60,302 bases of DNA from DASUHT01 sp038230835 (GTDB lineage Bacteria; Actinomycetota; Thermoleophilia; Gaiellales; JAICJC01): assembly GCA_038230835.1 (NCBI GenBank), contig JBBRMM010000019.1, positions 1 through 60,302 on the forward strand. Direction: 5' to 3'. Numbering within the stretch: position 1 is the first letter of the stretch; each line of letters starts with the position of its first letter. This document shows, piece after piece, positions 8,094-16,000 of the stretch. Below the pieces are notes generated by a model. It had not been told where the DNA came from and did not search any database. It saw only the letters and a list, made by a program, of their open reading frames with translations. The position numbers and the translations under genes were made by a program.

Positions 8094-9358
8094 CAAGCGG
8101 TCTTGAACTCCTGGTAGATCTTGCCACGCGTGTTGACGATGTCGGCGGTCGGGTTGAGGATGAACTGGTACCGGCTGAGCACGTCGGCCGGCACGTTGAA
8201 GAACGGGTACTTGGTGAACTGCGCCGGCATCTGGCTGAGGGCCGCCGCCATCGGGATGGTGTAGTTGTGGTAGAGCATCTCCGTCACCGCCGTGGACGGC
8301 GTCAGCAGCCAGTTGATCCATGCGTGGGCGGCCACCGGGTGCTGCGCGTTGGCAGGGATGCACCAGTTGTCGGCCCACCGCTCGGAGGTGCCGTCGGGCA
8401 TGATCGCGGTGATGTCGCCCTGCTTGGCGCGGGCCGCGACGATCCGGCGCACGTCGCCGTTCCAGCCCTGGCTGAGCACGATCTTGCCGGCCGAGGCATC
8501 GTCGATGTAGCCGTAGGAGCTGATGGTCGTCACGTTCTTGCGGATGCCGAGCAGGAACTTCTTGATCTTGTCGAAATCACCCTGGTCGCCGGTGTTGGGG
8601 TCGATCCCGAGCGCCATCGCCGCCAGGGGGATGACCTCCTCCGCTCCGTCCAGCAGGTTCGTGCGGCCGAGCGCGTGACCCTTGGGCAGCAGGTTGTAGA
8701 AGTCCATCATGGTCTTCGGGTTCTCGCCCTTGATCAGGTCGTTGCGGTAGAAGAACATGGTGATGCCGACGTCCTTGACCACGCTGTACTTCGAGCCCGG
8801 GTCGTAGGTCGGCTGGGTCGGCGACGACCATGCCGGGTCGATATTCTTGATGTTGCGGATCAGCTTCTTGTCGAGTGCCATCAGCTGACCGATGGCGATC
8901 AGCTCGGCAACGGCGTTCTGGCTCGGCACGATGATGTCGTACGGGCCGCCGCCGGCCGCCAGCTTGGCCAGCAGCTCGTCGTTGGACGAGTAGTAGGTCT
9001 CCTTGACGCTCACGCCGGCCGCGGCCTCGGGCGGCAGCTTCTTGAATTTGGTGTACGTCGACGGGTCGTCGTACTCCGACCAGTTGTAGATGATCAGCTG
9101 GCTTTCGAGCGGCTTTCCGGCGAGGGTGTCGGCCGGAGCGCTCGAGCCCGTGTTGGTGTTCGTGCTGCCGCCGCTGGTGGTGGTGCCGCCGCAGGCCGCG
9201 GCGAGCAGCGCGAGCCCGCCCACGCCGAGCGCCTCGCGCCGGTTGATCCGCCGGCCCGCGGCCTGCTCGACCTCGCGGTGCATGCGGTCGAACTTGTACT
9301 TGAACTGCCGGGGCGCGAGGATGTTCAGGTGGTCATGGGGGTCATGGGGGTCGCTCAC
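8093..9358 (-). CDS. potD: Polyamine ABC transporter substrate-binding lipoprotein, PotD/PotF family, Tat-type signal
   Basis: 421 residues from GTG 9358, which overlaps the potA stop (GTGA). About 45 hydrophilic residues precede a Tat-like signal RRINRREALGVGGLALLAAA ending at the lipobox cysteine (AACGG). Export as a folded lipoprotein is therefore likely. The mature part contains the family's start LIIYNWSEYDDPSTYTKF, then DIIVPSQNAVAEL and ADNWCIPANAQHP. It captures the amine outside the membrane and delivers it to PotBC. The long pre-signal extension is unusual and the true start could be closer to the RR motif. Confidence 0.9.
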   Translation of the reverse strand: MSDPHDPHDHLNILAPRQFKYKFDRMHREVEQAAGRRINRREALGVGGLALLAAACGGTTTSGGSTNTNTGSSAPADTLAGKPLESQLIIYNWSEYDDPSTYTKFKKLPPEAAAGVSVKETYYSSNDELLAKLAAGGGPYDIIVPSQNAVAELIAIGQLMALDKKLIRNIKNIDPAWSSPTQPTYDPGSKYSVVKDVGITMFFYRNDLIKGENPKTMMDFYNLLPKGHALGRTNLLDGAEEVIPLAAMALGIDPNTGDQGDFDKIKKFLLGIRKNVTTISSYGYIDDASAGKIVLSQGWNGDVRRIVAARAKQGDITAIMPDGTSERWADNWCIPANAQHPVAAHAWINWLLTPSTAVTEMLYHNYTIPMAAALSQMPAQFTKYPFFNVPADVLSRYQFILNPTADIVNTRGKIYQEFKTA

Positions 9359-10503
9359 TTGCCCTCCTCTTGGTTGGTCGAGTTCGGTGCTTCCGCAGCT
9401 GCATCTCCGAGGATCAGCGGTGCCGCTTCGTCCCACTGCACGGCCACCTGGTCGCCGGGATGGATCCCGTCGACCACGGGGTCAGCGCTCGCACGCTGCT
9501 CGCGCACGATCACGTGCACGCCGTTGGTCAGCTCGGCGACCAGCTGCACCTGGTCTCCGAGGTACATCTTGGCGATCACGTTGCCGGTCGCGGTGTTGGC
9601 GTGGCGGGACGCGGTTGCCGGGTGCACGACCATCCGCTCGGGCCGGATGCCGATCCGCACCTTGCTGCCGCGGGTCGCGTCGCCGCGGCCGCGCACGACC
9701 ACGCCGTCGCCGCCGTCAGCCGCGAAGCCGCCGTCGGCACTCTCGACGATCTCGGCGTCGATGAAGTTCATGTCGCCGATGAAGTCGGCCACGAAAGGCG
9801 TCAGCGGCCGGTCGTAGATCGTGCGCGGATCGTCCAGCTGCTCGATCAGGCCGTTGCTCATGACGGCGACGCGGTCGGACATCGACAGCGCCTCCTCCTG
9901 GTCGTGGGTCACGTAGATGAACGTGATCCCGACCTGATCCTGGATCCGCTTGAGCTCGATCTGCATCTCCTTGCGAAGTTTGAGGTCGAGCGCTCCCAGC
10001 GGCTCGTCGAGCAGTAGCACACGCGGGTTCATGACCAGCGCCCGGGCCAGCGCGACCCGCTGCTGCTGGCCGCCGGAGAGCATCGACGGGCGATGCTCGT
10101 CGCGGCCGATCAGCTGCACCAGGTCGAGCGCCTCGCGGGCCTTGGCGTAGCGCTCGGCCTTGCCCACCCTGCGCTGTTTGAGGCCGTACGCGACGTTGTC
10201 CAGGATCGACATGTGCGGGAACAGCGCGTACTGCTGGAACACCGTGTTGACGTCGCGCTTGTACGGCGGGGTGCCCACCGCATCGACGCCGCCGATCAGG
10301 ATCTCGCCCTCGTCCGGCTGCTCGAAGCCGGCGATCATCCGCAGCGACGTCGTCTTGCCGCACCCGGAGGGTCCCAGCAGCGACAGGAACTCGCCTTTGT
10401 GCACCTTCAGGTTGACGGCGTTGACGGCGGTAAGAGAGCCGAATCGCTTGGTCACCGCCCGAAACTCGACGTCGTAGACCGGCTCGCCGGTGGTGGAGCT
10501 CAT
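9355..10503 (-). CDS. potA: Polyamine ABC transporter ATP-binding protein PotA
   Basis: 382 residues. Walker A is GPSGCGKTT (about residue 43), the Q-loop is VFQQYALFPHM, the ABC signature is LSGGQQQRVALARAL, Walker B is VLLLDEPLGALD, and the H-loop is THDQEEAL. A C-terminal TOBE-like domain (residues ~280-370) is normal for PotA/MalK-type ATPases. It is the first gene of the potADBC operon on the minus strand. A GGAGG motif lies about 12 nt before the ATG. It is transcribed divergently from an Lrp/AsnC regulator, which probably controls it. Confidence 0.93.
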   Translation of the reverse strand: MSSTTGEPVYDVEFRAVTKRFGSLTAVNAVNLKVHKGEFLSLLGPSGCGKTTSLRMIAGFEQPDEGEILIGGVDAVGTPPYKRDVNTVFQQYALFPHMSILDNVAYGLKQRRVGKAERYAKAREALDLVQLIGRDEHRPSMLSGGQQQRVALARALVMNPRVLLLDEPLGALDLKLRKEMQIELKRIQDQVGITFIYVTHDQEEALSMSDRVAVMSNGLIEQLDDPRTIYDRPLTPFVADFIGDMNFIDAEIVESADGGFAADGGDGVVVRGRGDATRGSKVRIGIRPERMVVHPATASRHANTATGNVIAKMYLGDQVQLVAELTNGVHVIVREQRASADPVVDGIHPGDQVAVQWDEAAPLILGDAAAEAPNSTNQEEGK

Positions 10504-10562
10504 GCGGTGCGGGACCTCCGTGGACGGGCTGCTGGAGCTGCACCCCAGCGCAGGATCGGAAC

Positions 10563-10592
10563 AGCGTATATCGCAGATACCGGGCGCGTCAA
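10563..10592 (-). promoter_or_regulatory. Putative potADBC promoter
   Basis: On the minus strand TTGACG (10592-10587) is followed after 16 bp by TATACG (10570-10565), or after 18 bp by TACGCT (10568-10563). It lies about 60 bp upstream of potA, inside the divergent region shared with the Lrp/AsnC gene. A possible -10 TACCGT for that gene is at 10612-10617. Confidence 0.45.
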
Positions 10593-10637
10593 CTGCGAAC
10601 CTCGCATCTGGTACCGTGTTTTACGAGGAGATTCGCC

Positions 10638-11090
10638 ATCAACGCCCTCGACCAACACAACAGGGAGATCATCTCCATCCTGCAGCGCGACGGTCGCCGC
10701 AGCTTCACCGCGATCGCCCGCCAGGTCGGCATCTCGGAGGCGGCGGTGCGCGCCCGGGTGCAGAAGTTGACCGACGACGGCCTGATCAGGGTGGTGGCGG
10801 TCACCGATCCGCTGCGGCTCGGGTTCGACGTCATGGCCCTGGTCGGCGTGCAGGCCAACAGCGATCTGTCCCGGGTCGCCGACGAGGTGTCCGGGTGGGA
10901 GGAGACCAGCTACGTCGTGCTTGCGGCCGGCAGCTTCGACCTGCTGGTCGAGGTGGTCTGTGAGGACAACGCTCACCTGTTGCGCGTGGTCGAGCGGCTG
11001 CGGGGGGTGGAGGGCGTCAAATCGACCGAGACCTTCATGTATCTGGCGTTGCACAAGATGTCCTATGCGTGGGGGACCGGCGGAGCATAG
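10638..11090 (+). CDS. Lrp/AsnC-family transcriptional regulator, apparent AUC start
   Basis: 150 residues if started at ATC 10638. An N-terminal winged HTH is visible (HNREIISILQRDGRRSF, then ARQVGISEAAVRARVQKL). The C-terminal RAM/effector domain has LGFDVMALVGVQA and the sheet segment SFDLLVEVVCEDNAHLL. A strong AGGAG lies 7 nt before ATC, and no ATG, GTG or TTG precedes the HTH in this frame. The next usual start (GTG 10746) would delete most of the HTH. It probably regulates the divergent potADBC operon and itself in response to an amino acid or amine. Confidence 0.82.
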   Translation: MNALDQHNREIISILQRDGRRSFTAIARQVGISEAAVRARVQKLTDDGLIRVVAVTDPLRLGFDVMALVGVQANSDLSRVADEVSGWEETSYVVLAAGSFDLLVEVVCEDNAHLLRVVERLRGVEGVKSTETFMYLALHKMSYAWGTGGA

Positions 11091-11098
11091 GCGCCCGC

Positions 11099-11950
11099 TC
11101 ACCCGCGTCGCCGGAGTCGCTCCGCCAGCCGCGAGGCGCCGATCTCGCGGGCGAACCCGGCGCCACCGTCGGTGTCCAGCCTAGCGTCAGCCGGCAGATC
11201 GAGTGGTGCGCCCGCATCCATGGTTGCGATCTGGCGGAACATCGACAGCCGCGGATCGCGGAGGGCGGTCGCCTGTCGGGGCGAGAGTTGGTCGGCGTGG
11301 GCGATCACGTCGTCCAGCGTACCGAATCGGAGCAGCAGTGCGGCGGCGGTCTTGGCGCCGATCCCGGCGGCGCCCGGAAGCCGGTCGGACGGGTCGCCGC
11401 GCAGGGCGATGAAGTCCGACACCTGGGCGGGGAGCACGCCGTACCGCGCCACCACCTCGGCGGTGTCGATCCGGGCAGCGGGCCGGCCGCCGGTCTGGGG
11501 TGCGAGCACGAGCACGCCGCTCCCCACCAGTTGGTACGCGTCGCGGTCGGAGGTGACCACAAGCGCGGTTCCGCCGGCCGCGGTCTCGGCACGTGCCGCC
11601 GCGGCCAGGAAGTCGTCGGCCTCGTAGCCGGCCACCTTCGCGTTCGCGAAGCCGAGGGCCGCCACCAGCCGCGGCAGGCGGTCGAGTTGGTCGACGATCT
11701 CGGGGTCGAACTGACGGCCGGTCTGGTAGTCGGGCCACAGTCGGTTGCGATAGGTGGGCGCGCCGAGCGTGTCCCAGCCGGCGAGCACCGCCCGGGGCCG
11801 CTCGCTGTCCCACAGCGCGAGCAGCATGTTGGCGAACCCGACCAGCGCGTTCACCGGTCGCCCACCGGCACCGGTCACCGGCGGCAGCCCGTGGTAGGCG
11901 CGGTGTGCCAGCGAGTCGCCGTCGACGACCAGCAGCGGCCCGCGGCTCAT
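11099..11950 (-). CDS. 5'-3' exonuclease (PIN/FEN superfamily, PolA N-terminal-like)
   Basis: 283 residues, a stand-alone version of the DNA polymerase I exonuclease domain. The start LLVVDGDSLAHRAYHG supplies the first metal-binding Asp. YEADDFLAAAARAE and VVTSDRDAYQLV carry the central acidic cluster. The helix-hairpin-helix DPSDRLPGAAGIGAKTAAALL is conserved. It would remove 5' flaps or RNA primers in the cytoplasm. The ATG overlaps the argF stop by 4 nt, so it is co-transcribed with arginine biosynthesis without an obvious functional link. Confidence 0.9.
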   Translation of the reverse strand: MSRGPLLVVDGDSLAHRAYHGLPPVTGAGGRPVNALVGFANMLLALWDSERPRAVLAGWDTLGAPTYRNRLWPDYQTGRQFDPEIVDQLDRLPRLVAALGFANAKVAGYEADDFLAAAARAETAAGGTALVVTSDRDAYQLVGSGVLVLAPQTGGRPAARIDTAEVVARYGVLPAQVSDFIALRGDPSDRLPGAAGIGAKTAAALLLRFGTLDDVIAHADQLSPRQATALRDPRLSMFRQIATMDAGAPLDLPADARLDTDGGAGFAREIGASRLAERLRRRG

Positions 11951-12870
11951 GGCAGCAGCAGAGCCAGCAGCGCCTTCTGTGTGTGCAGGCGGTTCTCGGC
12001 CCCGTCCCACGCCGCTGACGCGGGGCCCATCAGCACGTCCTCGGTGATCTCCTCCCCGCGGTGGGCGGGCAGGCAGTGCAGCACGACGTGCCCGGAGGCG
12101 GCCCCCTCGAGCAGCTCGGCGTTCACCTGGTATGGGGCGAGGTCCGCCAGCCGCCGCTCGCGCTCCTCCTCCTGGCCCATGCTTGCCCACACGTCGGTTG
12201 CAACCGCATCGGCGCCGGACACGGCGTCCACCGGGTCGGAGGTGACCCGCACCTCGGTCGCGGCCGCGGCGACGACGGCCGGGTCGGGCTCGTACCCGGC
12301 CGGCGAGGCCACCGTGACCTGCATGCCAAGTTCGGTTGTGGTGGTGATGAGCGAGTGGCAGACGTTGTTGTGGCCGTCGCCGACCCAGGTCAGCCGTCGG
12401 CCCTCGAGGTCGCCCAGCCGTTCGCGCAGGGTCTGCGCGTCGGCCAGCGCCTGGCAGGGGTGGTGCAGGTCGGAGAGGCCGTTGATCACCGGCACGTCGG
12501 AGGCCGCGGCCAGCTCCTCGACGCGCGTGTGCTCGGCTGTACGGATCACGATCGCGTCCGCGTAGCGCGAGAGCACCCGGCCGGTGTCGGCGATCGGCTC
12601 GCCACGACCGATCTGGGTCTCCGAAGCGGTGAGCGGCACGGCCGAGCCGCCCAGCTCCTGGATACCGATCTCGAACGAGACGCGGGTGCGGGTGGACGAG
12701 CGCTCGAAGATCATCGCCAGCGACCGTCCGGGCAGCAGCGCATGCCGCCTGCGGGCCCGCCGCAGGGATTTCAGCCGGTCGGCCAGGTCGAGCAGTTCGC
12801 GCAGGTCGTCACCAGCCAGGTCGTCGGCTCGCAGGAAGTCGCGTCCGGTGAGGGGGTGTGGGGCGGCCAT
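11947..12870 (-). CDS. argF: Ornithine carbamoyltransferase
   Basis: 307 residues, the standard length. The carbamoyl-phosphate-binding motif is FERSSTRTRVSFE (residues ~55-67), followed by HPCQALAD and the ornithine-binding loop VLHCLPAHRGEEI. The enzyme condenses carbamoyl phosphate with ornithine to citrulline in arginine biosynthesis. ATG 12870 was chosen because it begins at MAAPHPLTGRDFL, where family members begin. A TACAGT box sits 10 nt upstream (12886-12881). No other arg gene is in the window. Confidence 0.94.
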   Translation of the reverse strand: MAAPHPLTGRDFLRADDLAGDDLRELLDLADRLKSLRRARRRHALLPGRSLAMIFERSSTRTRVSFEIGIQELGGSAVPLTASETQIGRGEPIADTGRVLSRYADAIVIRTAEHTRVEELAAASDVPVINGLSDLHHPCQALADAQTLRERLGDLEGRRLTWVGDGHNNVCHSLITTTTELGMQVTVASPAGYEPDPAVVAAAATEVRVTSDPVDAVSGADAVATDVWASMGQEEERERRLADLAPYQVNAELLEGAASGHVVLHCLPAHRGEEITEDVLMGPASAAWDGAENRLHTQKALLALLLP

Positions 12871-13025
12871 CGTGCGCGGCACTGTAGATGGTCGATCGAT
12901 GCGTACGTGCCGGAGTCCCGCCGGTCTCTGCACGCTGAGGATCGTACCTTGCATTTTTTGTCTATCAAGCTCAACGCTCAACCGTCCGATATGTGTCTCA
13001 ACGACCCTCGACCCCCGAGGTTACC

Positions 13026-16000
13026 GTGAACAGTGCCTTCCGCCGTGCCCGGCGGACATCACCGACAGCTCGTGTCGTGCAGCGGCCATTTCTGGCCGCC
13101 GGTCTCGGCGTTGCCGCGATCTGCGCCGGCGTGGTCGGTGCATGGGCGTACCCGGCGCCGGTACCTCGGGTCGTGGCGGGGTTGTCGGTGAAGGTTCTGA
13201 CCCATCCGGTGTCGCCCACCCACGCCACGACGGCGCGCTTCACGTGGCGGCGCACCGGGACCGCGCGGGCCGTCCTATGCAAACGTGATTGCGGGGCATT
13301 CGTCCGGTGCTCGCCGCAGCCGCTCACCTACAAGCGGCTGAAGAGCGGCCTGCACACGTTCACGATCAAGGTCGTAGGTCTGCACTCGACACGCTCGGCG
13401 GTGTTCCGCTGGAGGGTGGACACGATCCGGCCCACGGCCCCCACCGTGAGCGGCGGCTCCTTGACGTGGACGACCTCGCCGGTGACGCTCACGGCCGCCG
13501 GCTCGACCGATGTCGGAAGCGGGCTCTCCTACTACCAGCACCGGGCCTCCACCGACGGCGGGTTCCACTGGACGCTTGCGGCCAAGGGCGCGACCTTGCT
13601 CGCCACCGCCAACGGCGAGACCCGCGTCGAGTTTCGGTCGGTGGACAAGGCCGGCAACGTTTCGACCTGGGCGCCGAGCGTGGCGTCGGCGGCGGCGACC
13701 GCCCGCGTGGACGTCGCCGCCCCGACCCTGCCGGTGCTCAGCGGAGGCTCCGGTGCGTGGCAGAACACCGCGTCCGCCGACGTCACCTGCACCGGATCGG
13801 TGGACACCGGATCGGGCCTGGCCGGCTACGAGTACCGCACCTCCACCGACAACGGCGCGACGTGGTCGGCGGCCGCGCCGGGAGTTGACGCGCCGGTCTC
13901 GGCCGAGGGCCAGACCCTGGTGCAGTTTCGCGCGCTGGACGTGCTCGGCAACGCATCAGCATGGGTCAAGGCGACTGTCCGCATCGATCGCACGGCTCCC
14001 ACCGATCCGACGTTGACCGGCGGCTCGGGGCTGTGGAAGAAGGTCGCCTCGGTGTCCGTGTCCGCCGCCGGCTCGACCGACTCGCCGGGCTCGGGGATCG
14101 CGCATTACACCTACGAGACGTCGATCGACGCCGGCGCCACCTGGTCGGCGCCGGTGTCCGGCGCAACCGCGGTGATCTCGGCGGAGGGCTCAACGCTCGT
14201 CCGCTTCCAGGCTGTCGACAACGCGAGCCTGACCTCCAACTGGGTGCAGGACCAGGTCTGGATCGATCGCACCGCACCGACCGTGCCGGTGCTGGCGGGT
14301 GGGTCGATCGGGTGGCAGAACGTGCCGTCGGTCGACATCACCGCATCTGGGTCGGTCGACACCGCGGCCGGCTTCGACCACTACCAGTACGAGACGTCGG
14401 CCGACGGCGGCGTGACGTGGGCGGCGGCGGCCACAGGTGTCGTCGCGACGGTGTCCGCCGAGGGCTCCACGCTCGTCCGCTTCCGAGCGGTTGACGCCGT
14501 CGGTAACGCGTCGGTGTGGGTGTCGGCCCCGGTCACGATCGATCGCACGCCGCCCACCGACCCGGTGCTGACCGGTGGTCTGGCGGCGTGGCAGAACGTG
14601 CCGTCGGTGACGGTCAAGGCTGCCGGCGCGACCGACGCGCCGGGCTCGGGCATCGCCTCATACGAGTATCAGTTGTCCACCGACGGCGGCACGACCTGGA
14701 CACTGTCGACCACCGCTTCGCAGGTCGTGATCACCGGCGAGGGCCAGACCATGGTGCAGTTCCGCTCCGTGGACGCGGCCGGGTTCACGTCGGCCTGGGT
14801 GCCGACAGAGGTCTGGATCGACCGCAGCGCCCCCTCGGTGCCCACCGTCTCGGGCGGGTCGCTCTCGTGGCAGAACGGGGCGTCGGTGACGGTGTCGGGC
14901 GCCGGCTCGACGGACGCACTGTCCGGCGTCGACCACTACCGTTTCCAGACCTCCACAGACGGCGGCGTGACGTGGTCGGCGGGGGTCAACGGCCCGAGCG
15001 CGAGCGTCTCGGCCGCGGGTCAGACGGTGGTGCGGTTCCGGGCCGTCGACGCGGTTGGGATCATGTCCGCTTGGACGTCGTCGGCGATCGGCGCGGCGAA
15101 CATCGTACGCATCGATCGCACCGCTCCCGGCCTGCCGTCCGTGAGCGGCGGCGCGCTGACCTGGAAGACGGCGGCCTCGACGACGATCACCGCTGCCGGA
15201 TCGACGGACAGCGGCGGTGCCGGACTCTCGGGGTACGAGTCGCGCACGTCGACGGACACGGGCGCGACCTGGTCGGCACCGCTGGCCGGGCCATCCGTGA
15301 TCGTGTCGAGTGAGGGCGAGACGCTGGTGCAGTTCCGCTCAGTCGACAGCGCCGGTAACCGTTCGACCTGGGCACCGGCCTCCGCCGGTGCGGGGAACAC
15401 CGTCCGCCTCGACCGCACCAGCCCGACGGGGCCGACCGTGAGCGGCGGTTCGCTGGCGTGGACGAAGGCCGCATCGGTCACCGTCGACGCGTCGGGATCG
15501 AGCGACGTCCCGTCGGGCGTATCCGGGTACGACCACCGCACCTCCACCGACGGCGGCGTCACCTGGTCGGCGTCCGCTTCCGGCGGCTCGCTGGCGGTGG
15601 GCGCCACAGGCGAGACGCTCGTGCAGTTCCGATCGCTGGACGTCGCGGGCAACAAGTCGGCCTGGGCGCCGCTGGTGGCCGGCGCCGGGAACACCGTCCG
15701 TATCGACCGCACCGCGCCGACCGTCGCCACGGTCTCCGGCGGGTCGCTGGCCTGGACCGGCACCGTCCCCGTCACCATCACGGCATCCGGTTCCACCGAC
15801 GCGCTGTCGGGTCTGGCGGGGTACGACCACCGCAGCTCGACCGACGGTGGGACGACCTGGTCGGCCGCCACGTCGGGAGGGTCGCTGCCCGTGGCCGCGC
15901 AGGGCCAGACATTGGTCGAGTTCCGGTCGGTTGACAACGCCGGCAACGTGTCGGCGTGGACGCCGTCGCCGTCCACCGCGGCCAGCACCGCGAGAGTCGA

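Noticed and set aside
12954..12960. T-run as a rho-independent terminator between argF and the Ig-repeat gene
   Set aside because: There is no GC-rich hairpin in front of it, and the flanking genes are divergent, so no terminator is expected there.
12961..13012. Recurring CTCAAC motifs before the Ig-repeat gene as an operator array
   Set aside because: Three or four short matches with irregular spacing are too weak to separate from chance.
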